64,000 bases of DNA from Phanerodontia chrysosporium (GCA_001910725.1 MJGA01000032.1:1-64000), one strand, 5' to 3'; shown: positions 1 through 7,842, counted from the stretch's first letter. Made by a program: numbers and translations. The notes: generated by a model from the sequence alone, not told the origin.

Positions 1-760
1 TCGCCATTCTTCGTCGAATATGGCCGTCATCCACGCATGTTCCCAGAGCAGGACCGTGTTACAAGGTTGTCAGAACTGGACGACTGGACGAAGCTTAGAC
101 AGGAGGCCCAAGATCAGGCGAAAGCTGCGCTCGTGCTGGCTGCAGAGCGAATGAAGTGGTACTACGACCAGGGTAAATCAGAACCCTTGTTCAAGGTCGG
201 AGACCGTGTTTGGCTTGACGCAAAGGATCTGAACCTTCGGGTTCCCTCCAAGAAACTGGCACCAAAGCGAGTAGGCCCCTACGAGATCGTAGAGCAGCTG
301 GGACCGGTCACCTTCAAGCTGAAGTTACCAGCCCATGTGAAGATTCACCCGGTCTTCCACGCAAGCAAGCTCACGAAGCACGTCGAGGATGAGGTTGCCA
401 ATCGCACGCGCAAACCCCTACCACCCATTTGTGTGGGTGATGACGAGGAGTACGAGGTCGAGCAGATCGTAGATGCACAGCCAGACTCTAAAGGCCGTGT
501 TATGTACCGAGTACGGTGGAGAGGCTACGATGAGCATAGCGACACATGGGAATACTTGCCCAATCTCAAGCACGCTATGGCGAAGGTCAAACAATTCCAC
601 AAGAAATACCCAGATGCGCCGAAGGCAATTTCCCTTCTGCAACGCCACCACGACGAGGAGGATGAGTTTTTCGTGCGCGAACTCGCGCTACTCCAATCTT
701 GGGGAGCAGACGACCAGTTCGAGGTCGAGCTCATGAACAAGGACGCAAAACTCCCCTCAC
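1..760 (+). pseudogene. Outer gypsy pol, integrase C-terminus plus chromodomain (interrupted)
   Basis: The frame is open from base 1 and begins inside the integrase core's last part (SPFFVEYGRHPR). The GPY/F-like module (GPYEIVEQLG) and the chromodomain (starting EEYEVEQIVDAQ, with the aromatic VRWRGY) follow. The chromodomain is expected to bind modified histones and steer integration. The frame runs to the serine codon at 758-760, where the inner LTR begins. Reading on into the LTR adds only a short meaningless tail that stops at 807. The lost dUTPase tail resumes at 7843. Near-identical at nucleotide level to 6082-6834 of the inner element, with a few substitutions. It cannot make a full polyprotein while the inner element is present. 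Confidence 0.9.
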
Positions 761-870
761 TGTCACAGTTTTTCGTCTTAACCCTTAGGGTTAGGGGCAG
801 CAGGTGACAGAAGCGATTACTCCGAACTGTGACATGCAGAAGCGCTGGAGTGACAGCCCTAGGCTCGGGG

Positions 871-910
871 CTGGTCACGTGATACGGCGGTCACGTGATG
901 CGCACACGTG
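871..910 (+). promoter_or_regulatory. CACGTG box cluster in LTR U3
   Basis: Two GTCACGTGAT boxes about 16 bp apart, followed by a third CACGTG. CACGTG is the core bound by bHLH factors of the Cbf1/Pho4/USF type. The cluster recurs in the other two LTRs of this family, and a similar pair (GTCACGTGTTGGTCACGTG) sits in the LTR of the second gypsy family at about 46280. Its retention in two diverged families suggests a transcriptional role; that role is inferred. Confidence 0.5.
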
Positions 911-1178
911 CGGTATCCCAGGGTCACATGGTCGAAGGTCTAGAAGCAGGCAAGGGTCTGGAAGCGCCGAGACACTCCGGAATGGACTAGAAAGCCCTGG
1001 AGGTCTCTGGACAGGTCCGGACAGTGCTGGAACGTTCTGGAGGTTTCTGGGACATCGTAGGAACATTTAGGAACGTGTAGGAGAATGTAGGAATGCCTGT
1101 AGGGCACTAGCCAATAGCGTAGTAGGTATTAGATAGCTAGGACCCTGAACACCGGTCCCTGGGGACCTGGTGCACATG

Positions 1179-1186
1179 TATATAAA
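1179..1186 (+). promoter_or_regulatory. TATA box of inner 5' LTR
   Basis: TATATAAA, 33 nt upstream of position 1212. The self-priming complementarity predicts 1212 as the first base of the RNA. Conserved in the other LTR copies (about 7661 and 8672). Confidence 0.75.
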
Positions 1187-1362
1187 CCCTGAGGGCTGGG
1201 GGTGCCTCCCCAGCTTCAATCTCATCGCATCTCACCTCTCTAGCCTCTATACCTCGTCTTCAAGCCTGGCTACACCCTTTGTAGTCCAAGTAAACCTTTG
1301 CCAGTGAGTATTGCTGGTTGGTTTGGTGTATAGGCGCTAGGGCAGCGCATTTTTGTGATAGA

Positions 1363-1373
1363 AGATTGAAGCT
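1363..1373 (+). other. Primer-binding site, self-priming type
   Basis: Two bases after the LTR end lies AGATTGAAGCT. Its exact reverse complement, AGCTTCAATCT, is at 1212-1222, where a TATA-driven transcript would begin. In Tf1 and the Tf1/sushi group the first 11 nt of the mRNA fold back onto the primer site and are cleaved to prime minus-strand synthesis. The 11-nt length, the position at the RNA 5' end and the location just after the LTR all fit that mechanism. No tRNA-like TGG start is present. Confidence 0.8.
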
Positions 1374-1465
1374 AGCCAACCTACTCCACCTTTGGTGGCC
1401 TAGGTTATTGCTTTGGGTTCTGGGGGCTTGTTTGAACAAGTGCTTTTGCGCTTTGTTCAGTTTTC

Positions 1466-1488
1466 TGCCGATCCACAGGCGTAAGTGG
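1466..1488 (+). promoter_or_regulatory. Conserved leader block with GTAAGT splice donor
   Basis: These 23 bases are identical to 47184-47206 in the leader of the second gypsy family, although the surrounding leaders are not alignable by eye. The block contains ATCCACAGGC followed by GTAAGT at 1481-1486, a consensus 5' splice site. It may mark a spliced subgenomic RNA. Acceptor-like AGs lie near 1680 and 1731, but the acceptor used cannot be decided. Confidence 0.45.
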
Positions 1489-1669
1489 GCACTATAGTAC
1501 CTTTTTAGGTACAGACAGGGGAACGTGGTGTAACCCACCTCAGAGGGCTTTGCCTGCGGACGAGTAACCCCTGTTGTAGTGCTGGACTAAGGGTGTAATA
1601 CCCTGTCCAACCAGTTTTAGCTGTGTGGCGTGGAAACCCACAGTAATACCCCTTTCTCTTCGTTGAGGG

Positions 1670-2527
1670 TTGGCTGGCAGGAAAGCCTTGCGCTTTGCCT
1701 GTGTGGAGAAGTTTTCTGGCTTGTGTACACAGGCTGACCCGTGTTTACTAGTGCCTAAAGCTGCTAGGAACCGTTTTGTCCTTGCTAAGGACGAGAGCTC
1801 TGGCAAACCCTTGCTTGAGCGCATCAAGATCTCGAACCTTCACCGCTTCAAAGACGTTGGGAAGCCGCGCCCTGCGTACAAACCTCGCACTACACCCTAC
1901 ACCCCTGTCCCTGGTCGTCGTGAAAGGCTTGCTCGTGAAGCAGACTTGAACGACTTCAAGCACCAGCTTCAGCTCGAAGACTATCGCAACGAACAGCGCA
2001 AGCGCCGCCTACTCGATCGCATCGCGAACGCCCCTCCCCCTCTACCCCTCATCGAACGTATTGAACCTCCCCCTACTCCCCCTATCGAAGTCAAACCCAT
2101 TCCCAAAGACCTTCGCTTTCACACCAACACTCAGGTCCATCAGCTGCGCGACTACGGACGAAAGTTCAACGGCGCCCTTAACCACTTGGGTCCGTTCTTT
2201 CAGAAGCTAGACGAGCAGCGTTTTCGAGTTGGGTTGACTGAACACGAGCTCTACACCTTGGGCTTGTTCAAGGAGAGGTTCGACAACATTCGCAAACACC
2301 TTCAGACCATCGTCGAGACGAAGGAGTACACCACGAGGGAGTGGAAGAAGATTTCGAGGGATTTGAAGAAGGCAGGCGCACATAGCTTCGCTGAGCTTAA
2401 GCCACGCTTCGCTGAGCATTGCAGGGAGCTGATTCAGGAGTTGGGTGAAGATTGGTTAAGAACCTCGATTAGTTTTTGTATCTGCGCGTTTTTGAATCAA
2501 GATGTCGCTCAATCCAAATCCTGTTGA
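1670..2527 (+). CDS. ORF0, extra leader ORF before gag, with no ATG
   Basis: An open frame of about 285 codons ending in TGA at 2525-2527, overlapping the gag start by 26 nt in another frame. It contains no ATG, and neither does any frame between the predicted RNA start (1212) and the gag ATG (2502). The product is proline- and charge-rich (PPPLPLIERIEPPPTPP), then helical. It resembles the ORF0 of the second gypsy family (47552-48337) in two blocks: RKRRLLDRIANAPPP versus RKRLEDRISNPAPS, and WKKISRDLKKAGAHSF versus YRWITRDLKKIKYVSF. That resemblance and the frame length argue for coding. Initiation would have to be non-AUG, or the frame is joined by splicing. Function unknown; the true start is unknown (1670 is a TTG). 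Confidence 0.6.
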   Translation: MAGRKALRFACVEKFSGLCTQADPCLLVPKAARNRFVLAKDESSGKPLLERIKISNLHRFKDVGKPRPAYKPRTTPYTPVPGRRERLAREADLNDFKHQLQLEDYRNEQRKRRLLDRIANAPPPLPLIERIEPPPTPPIEVKPIPKDLRFHTNTQVHQLRDYGRKFNGALNHLGPFFQKLDEQRFRVGLTEHELYTLGLFKERFDNIRKHLQTIVETKEYTTREWKKISRDLKKAGAHSFAELKPRFAEHCRELIQELGEDWLRTSISFCICAFLNQDVAQSKSC

Positions 2528-4082
2528 CTTTGGTTTGCGTTCTGCTGCGAGTTCAAGTGGTACGGACCCTTGGGGAGCGTTAGAACTCGGCTCTATGGCT
2601 GAGGGAGGCCCTACCCCAGTTTTGGCCGCTGCGCCGCTTTCGACCTCTTACGAAGAGTACAGCCAGTCATGGGTACAAGCCGCTCAGGAAGGACTGACTC
2701 CTGGCGACTTCAAGGCCCTCGTTGACAGCCTGGGTAACTGGGTAAAGGCTGAGATAGCTCAAGTAAGGTCGGAAATGGGTTCAGAAGTCCTTCGCTTGAA
2801 GGAAGCCCTTCGCAAACGCAAAACCGAGGCCAAGACACTTCAGGAGCAGATAGACACTCTTGAGCAGACTAGACAGCACTTGTCTGCGCAGATAGCAGAG
2901 GCTCAGAACCAAAATCGCGTTTTGCAGAACGCTATGCAGGTGCTGAAGCAGGAGAACGAGAGCTTGAAAGTGTTGGTTCAGCAAGGCACTAGTGGAGGCA
3001 ACATTGGGTTGTCTCAGTCTTTGTTCCCTACCATGAAGGAGCCTGACACCTTTAACGGTGATAAGGCTAGCAAGCTGGATGACTGGCTCGAGTCGATGGC
3101 ACTCTGGTTGCGCCACCGTGGCGTAATGGACGACGAAAAGAAGATAGAGACGGCGATGACTTACCTGCGAGGTTCAGCAAAGAAGGTCATGCAAGAGTAC
3201 TTCGACAAGGTGGCAGACTCAAAGCCCCTTGGTACTTGGACCAACTTTGTGAACGAACTCCGGAAAGGATTCCAACAGACCGACAAGAAGGACAGGGCAA
3301 GGGCAGAGTTTGAGCAGCTTGTCAGCAAGAAAGGAACGAACGAGAAGACTTTCAATGAGTTTGCTGCTCGTTTCCGTTCGCTGGCTCGCCAAACTGGCTT
3401 CTCCAATGAAGAACTGTTGGTCAAAGCCTATGCCCATACCCCTCGTGCCGCCGCCGATGTACTGGCAGCCCGTGGTCGTGCTCAGTGGGCTACGACCTGG
3501 GATGGTTGGTTGAAGGATGTTCAGGAGATTCTGCAGGATCAACGTCTCTTGACAGGCACCGTACTCTCTGGACAGCCTCAGTCGTCGAAAGACCCTGACG
3601 CTATGGATGTCGACGCCTTGAAGAAGGGCTCAGCCCAGGGCAAAGGCAAGACAGCCAAAGTTCAGAAGGTTGCCATGTCGTTCGAGGAGGCGAAGAAGAA
3701 AGGCTGCTGCGCTCAGTGTGGAGGCAAAGGCCACATCGCCAAGGAGTGTCCATCGAAGAAGAACAACTCAGGTTCTTCGACATCGTCGAGTAAAACCACC
3801 AATGCACCGGTGGCCAGTTCGTCAAAGGCTTCGTCTTCAAAGGGAAAGGAGAAGGATAAGGGCTCTCGCCACACGAAGAACAGCGTGCGCGAGGTGTACG
3901 CCAGCGACTCGGAGAGATTCCAGGAGGTAGCCTCTGACGAGGAATCGAGCTCAGATAGCTCAGAAGAAGAAGATACCCCCAAGACCAAGCAAAAGAAGAA
4001 GTCGTCTTCGAAGGAGAAGGCGCAGAAGATTAACCGCGTGGTATTCTCAGACGATGAGGATTTTCTGCAGGGACCGATGTAG
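2502..4082 (+). CDS. gag: Gag polyprotein of inner gypsy element
   Basis: 526 residues from the first ATG of the predicted transcript. Order: acidic/hydrophobic N-terminus, long coiled coil (about residues 95-165, heptads around EALRKRKTEAKTLQEQIDTLEQ), capsid-like retrotransposon gag domain (about 175-350, LDDWLESMALWLR and the FEQLVSKKGTNEKTFNEF region), one CCHC zinc knuckle at about 403-416 (CAQCGGKGHIAKEC), then a serine/lysine/acidic tail. It would build the particle and bind the RNA. The frame is intact. The pol frame lies at -1 and is open across the gag stop. A GGATTTTCT stretch at 4058-4066, shared with the second family, is a possible slip site. Confidence 0.93.
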   Translation: MSLNPNPVDFGLRSAASSSGTDPWGALELGSMAEGGPTPVLAAAPLSTSYEEYSQSWVQAAQEGLTPGDFKALVDSLGNWVKAEIAQVRSEMGSEVLRLKEALRKRKTEAKTLQEQIDTLEQTRQHLSAQIAEAQNQNRVLQNAMQVLKQENESLKVLVQQGTSGGNIGLSQSLFPTMKEPDTFNGDKASKLDDWLESMALWLRHRGVMDDEKKIETAMTYLRGSAKKVMQEYFDKVADSKPLGTWTNFVNELRKGFQQTDKKDRARAEFEQLVSKKGTNEKTFNEFAARFRSLARQTGFSNEELLVKAYAHTPRAAADVLAARGRAQWATTWDGWLKDVQEILQDQRLLTGTVLSGQPQSSKDPDAMDVDALKKGSAQGKGKTAKVQKVAMSFEEAKKKGCCAQCGGKGHIAKECPSKKNNSGSSTSSSKTTNAPVASSSKASSSKGKEKDKGSRHTKNSVREVYASDSERFQEVASDEESSSDSSEEEDTPKTKQKKKSSSKEKAQKINRVVFSDDEDFLQGPM

Positions 4083-4516
4083 AGTCTGCGACATCTGGTC
4101 CGTTTTTAGATTTCCTTTACCCTCCCGACTCAGCAGAATGTATTAGATCAGTTTTGGAATCGAGAAAAGTCTCCAGTTTACCCTCTAAATCGAGCTTTAT
4201 CGTTCCAGTAACTTTGAGTCAGGGTAAGGAAATCAGAGTGCAGACTACCGCGCTGGTTGATTCGGGGGCCTATGCTGTGTTCATTAGCCATCGCTTCGTC
4301 AAGAAGCATAAGCTGAAGACGAACCAGCTGGCCAGGGAGATACGCGTTTACAACGCAGATGGCTCCAGGAACAAGTGTGGCAGTATTGAGGAGTATGCTT
4401 GGCTCGACGTAGCCGTAGGGGACCATGTCTCCAGACAAGCATGCCTCATTACAGATCTGGGTGGAAAGGACATTTCCTCGGCCTTAGCTGCTCAAAGAGG
4501 TCTAGTCAAAGAATAG
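4083..4516 (+). CDS. Protease region of inner gypsy pol (truncated pol 5' part)
   Basis: The -1 frame is open from the gag end to a stop at 4514-4516. It holds a retropepsin-type aspartic protease with the catalytic ALVDSGAY motif (around 4252-4275) and a downstream segment like the second family's protease (KNADGTINKAGRI versus YNADGSRNKCGSI). The protease would cleave the polyprotein. After about LITDLGGKDI the sequence departs from the relative, and the frame stops just before the RIDW equivalent. The RT that should follow is missing. Confidence 0.8.
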
Positions 4517-5398
4517 ACTGGAATGAGCATGGGCAGCATAAGCAGAACCCGAAGAACTGATGAACTAGGACTTCGAGGAGGAAAGAGCAGAGCTTAGGCT
4601 CTAACTGTCGCTTACACCACCCCAGATTGGCCACAGTTTTCGGCAGTTGAACTGCCAGAAGGGAGGAATCAAAGATTCCAGTGTTGTGCCCCTCAGTTTC
4701 GGCTATCTGACAGAACTTTGGAACCTCTCAACTGTTGAGAACCAAAGTAGGGCGAGTATTACTACTCAGAAGGCCCAGTGTTGTGCCATTTATTGAACGA
4801 GTTAGTCAGATAGTGCAGGTCCCTAGGCACTGAGGTACTGGTACCTTTGGGGAGGGCTCCACAACTTAGCTTCGAAGTACTGAAGCAGAAGTTTTCGGTT
4901 GCTTGCCGAGCAAGTGACAGGGCAGTGTCTCTCAGCCTGAAGATGTTTGCAACACCTAGTTGAAGTTAGCATTCAGGGCATAATCCCAGATACTTCAGGG
5001 TGTTGAGAGCAACTGCAGCAGTTGGGTCAAAAGGGCTTTTTACCTATATTGGCTATGCATAGACTCTTGGAGTCGGCCTACACACGTTGGAATTGGACGC
5101 ACTAGCCTGAGAAGGGGCGGATCCTATGTCCAGGAGGCCATATCCTGAATTGGGGGTAGATTGCCATAATCGTGGAAACCACATTGAGAAGCCAGAATCT
5201 TCCACGATACGAGCCCAAGGCAATCTGGCCATTCAGTGATAAGGGACACTAGCAAGAGGCTAGCAAGAGGATCAATACAAGCCCAGTTGGATGACAGAGT
5301 CATCAAGTGTTATGGACCACGAGAAAGGACCAAGAGAGTTCGGGAAGGACTTAGCGGAATGGCACCTCGAGGATGGGCTACTACTGCACTGAGGCAAG
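4517..5398 (+). other. RT/RNase H deletion scar, hairpin-rich broken sequence
   Basis: The second family has about 1.9 kb of RT and RNase H at this place. Here about 590 bp without a long frame is followed by a recognisable but frame-broken RNase H tail: around 5120 the DNA aligns with the second family's DPLSRRPDHEEGV region. No RT motif survives. The 4640-5080 part is dense in short perfect inverted repeats (for example 4642-4656, 4665-4679, 4726-4740, 4833-4846, 4902-4914, 5010-5024, 5062-5074). A 13-bp direct repeat, CCAGTGTTGTGCC, occurs near 4678 and 4771. No gene recognised. Confidence 0.7.
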
Positions 5399-7207
5399 GT
5401 GTATGTGCCCAAGGACGACAAGATTAGGGCGGATCTACTCAAGTTACACCACGACTTCCCTGGGGCTGGACACCCTGGACGATGGAAGACGTTGGAGTTG
5501 CTGTCGCGCAACTACTGGTGGCCAGGAATGTCGGTTTACGTCAAGAAGTACGTCGCAGGCTGCGAAGTCTGCCAGTCGCATAAAAACGTCAACCAGAAGC
5601 CTGCTGGCCTGCTACAACCGAACGAGGTTCCGTCGGAACCCTGGGAGATAATCTCATGCGATATGATCACGGACTTGCCTGAGTCGGACGGTTACAACGC
5701 TATCTTCGTAGTCGTTTGCCGCTTAACCAAGCGAGCACATTTCCTCCCCATCACCAAGGAGTTTTCAGCCAAGGATCTGGGAAATTTGCTCTATGAGCGT
5801 GTTTGGCCTTTGCACGGCCTACCCAGACAGATCATTTCGGATAGAGGAACGCAGTTCGCCGCGAAACTCTTCCAGGAATGGTGCAGACTCCTGGGGATCA
5901 AGTCAGCAATGACTACAGCGTTTCACCCTCAGGCAGACGGTCAGACTGAGCGAGTTAATCAGTCATTGGAGCAGTATCTGCGCTGCTACACAAGCTTCAG
6001 GCAGGACGACTGGGCGTACCTTTTGCCCTCTGCCGAGTTTGCGTACAACAACCAGGCGCATGAAAGCACCAAGAACTCGCCATTCTTCGTCGAATATGGC
6101 CGTCATCCACGCATGTTCCCAGAGCAGGACCGTGTTACAAGGTTGTCAGAACTGGACGACTGGACGAAGCTTAGACAGGAGGCCCAAGATCAGGCGAAAG
6201 CCGCGCTCGTGCTGGCTGCAGAGCGAATGAAGTGGTACTACGACCAGGGTAAATCAGAACCCTTGTTCAAGGTCGGAGACCGTGTTTGGCTTGACGCAAA
6301 GGATCTGAACCTTCGGGTTCCCTCCAAGAAACTGGCACCAAAGCGAGTAGGCCCTTACGAGATCGTAGAGCAGCTGGGACCGGTCACCTTCAAGCTGAAG
6401 TTACCAGTCCATGTGAAGATTCACCCGGTCTTCCACGCAAGCAAGCTCACGAAGCACGTCGAGGATGAGGTTGCCAATCGCACGCGCAAACCCCTACCAC
6501 CCATTCGCATGGGTGATGACGAGGAGTACGAGGTCGAGCAGATCGTAGATGCACAGCCAGACTCTAAAGGCCGTGTTATGTACCGAGTACGGTGGAGAGG
6601 CTACGATGAGCATAGCGACACATGGGAATACTTGCCCAATCTCAAGCACGCTATGGCGAAGGTCAAACAATTCCACAGGAAATACCCAGATGCGCCGAAG
6701 GCAATTTCCCTTCTGCAACGCCACCACGACGAGGAGGATGAGTTTTTCGTGCGCGAACTCGCGCTACTCCAATCTTGGGGAGCAGACGACCAGTTCGAGG
6801 TCGAGCTCATGAACAAGGATGCAAAACTTCCCTCACGTGGCTCGCCAGAAAGCGCAGGGTTGGATCTTTTCATCACGGAAGACCTTACGCTCAAGCCCCA
6901 TGATCGCAAGCTAGCGTCAACGGGCCTTCGAATGTGTACTCCACCAGGTACCTACGCTCGAGTCGCACCACGGAGTGGCCTCAGCCTCAGAGGCATCGAC
7001 ATAGGAGCAGGCGTTATTGACCGAGATTATCGAGGAGAGCTCAAAATTCTACTCATCAACAACTCGCCCGACACCTTTACATTCCACAAGGGTGATCGTG
7101 TCGCTCAACTCGTACTCGAAAGAATCTCCTACGCCGAACCAACTCCGGTTTCTCGCCTCGACTCAACCATTCGCAGCAGCGATGGTTTTGGCTCCACTGG
7201 TATTTAG
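5399..7207 (+). CDS. Integrase-chromodomain-dUTPase (pol 3' part) of inner gypsy element
   Basis: Open frame of 602 codons; the start is the edge of an open region, not a true initiator. Order: HHCC zinc domain (HHDFPGAGHPGRW ... CEVCQSH, about 16-61), integrase core with DDE context (CDMITDLP, ISDRGTQF, AFHPQADGQTERVNQ), GPY/F-like module (GPYEIVEQLG), chromodomain (about 375-430), then a trimeric dUTPase domain (about 480-602). The dUTPase motifs are present: AGLDL, APRSGLSLRG, GAGVIDRDYRGE, GDRVAQL and a slightly variant motif 5 (RSSDGFGSTG). dUTPase hydrolyses dUTP and keeps uracil out of cDNA. The frame is intact although RT is missing upstream. Confidence 0.92.
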   Translation: MYVPKDDKIRADLLKLHHDFPGAGHPGRWKTLELLSRNYWWPGMSVYVKKYVAGCEVCQSHKNVNQKPAGLLQPNEVPSEPWEIISCDMITDLPESDGYNAIFVVVCRLTKRAHFLPITKEFSAKDLGNLLYERVWPLHGLPRQIISDRGTQFAAKLFQEWCRLLGIKSAMTTAFHPQADGQTERVNQSLEQYLRCYTSFRQDDWAYLLPSAEFAYNNQAHESTKNSPFFVEYGRHPRMFPEQDRVTRLSELDDWTKLRQEAQDQAKAALVLAAERMKWYYDQGKSEPLFKVGDRVWLDAKDLNLRVPSKKLAPKRVGPYEIVEQLGPVTFKLKLPVHVKIHPVFHASKLTKHVEDEVANRTRKPLPPIRMGDDEEYEVEQIVDAQPDSKGRVMYRVRWRGYDEHSDTWEYLPNLKHAMAKVKQFHRKYPDAPKAISLLQRHHDEEDEFFVRELALLQSWGADDQFEVELMNKDAKLPSRGSPESAGLDLFITEDLTLKPHDRKLASTGLRMCTPPGTYARVAPRSGLSLRGIDIGAGVIDRDYRGELKILLINNSPDTFTFHKGDRVAQLVLERISYAEPTPVSRLDSTIRSSDGFGSTGI

Positions 7208-7230
7208 GCTTCACCAGGAGGTTCAGCTAG

Positions 7231-7242
7231 AATTGGGGGTAA
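7231..7242 (+). other. Polypurine tract of inner gypsy element
   Basis: AATTGGGGGTAA directly before the 3' LTR, the expected plus-strand primer. The same sequence precedes the outer 3' LTR at 8242-8253. Confidence 0.7.
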
Positions 7243-7842
7243 TGTCACAGTTTTTCGTCTTAACCCTTAGGGTTAGGGGCAGCAGGTGACAGAAGCGATT
7301 ACTCCGAACTGTGACATGCAGAAGCGCTGGAGTGACAGCCCTAGGCTCGGGGCTGGTCACGTGATACGGCGGTCACGTGATGCGCACACGTGCGGTATCC
7401 CAGGGTCACATGGTCGAAGGTCTAGAAGCAGGCAAGGGTCTGGAAGCGCCGAGACACTCCGGAATGGACTAGAAAGCCCTGGAGGTCTCTGGACAGGTCC
7501 GGACAGTGCTGGAACGTTCTGGAGGTTTCTGGGACATCGTAGGAACATTTAGGAACGTGTAGGAGAATGTAGGAATGCCTGTAGGGCACTAGCCAATAGC
7601 GTAGTAGGTATTAGATAGCTAGGACCCTGAACACCGGTCCCTGGGGACCTGGTGCACATGTATATAAACCCTGAGGGCTGGGGGTGCCTCCCCAGCTTCA
7701 ATCTCATCGCATCTCACCTCTCTAGCCTCTATACCTCGTCTTCAAGCCTGGCTACACCCTTTGTAGTCCAAGTAAACCTTTGCCAGTGAGTATTGCTGGT
7801 TGGTTTGGTGTATAGGCGCTAGGGCAGCGCATTTTTGTGATA
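7243..7842 (+). repeat. 3' LTR of inner gypsy element
   Basis: 600 bp, no difference from the 5' LTR (761-1360) seen by eye, which points to a recent insertion. It ends GTGATA and is followed at once by the CTCAC duplication (7843-7847). Confidence 0.97.

Larger units (their letters stand above)
761..1360 (+). repeat. 5' LTR of inner gypsy element
   Basis: Direct repeat of 7243-7842 and close relative of 8254-8853, all exactly 600 bp. It starts TGTCACAG and ends GTGATA, so the termini are TG...TA rather than the usual TG...CA. The target duplications abut both ends exactly, so these are the true ends. U3 carries a telomere-like CCTTAGGGTTAGGGG near its start and three CACGTG boxes around 875-910. 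A TATATAAA box lies at 1179-1186, and the predicted transcript start at 1212 comes from the self-priming match. Confidence 0.97.
761..7842 (+). mobile_element. Inner Ty3/gypsy element with dUTPase, RT-deleted, flanked by 5-bp TSD
   Basis: A complete LTR retrotransposon in outline: 600-bp LTRs at 761-1360 and 7243-7842 with no difference seen by eye, CTCAC target duplication at 756-760 and 7843-7847, ORF0, gag, protease, then integrase-chromodomain-dUTPase. Between 4517 and 5398, where a relative (46170-54758) has RT and RNase H, there is only about 0.9 kb of broken sequence. It is therefore non-autonomous for reverse transcription. Identical LTRs still indicate recent movement, so RT must have come from another copy. 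The priming site indicates self-priming as in Tf1/sushi elements. The target was another copy of the same family. Confidence 0.95.

Noticed and set aside
804..1070. 88-codon frame repeated in all three LTRs of the first gypsy family
   Set aside because: Lies in U3 upstream of TATA and simply repeats with the LTR; no protein features.
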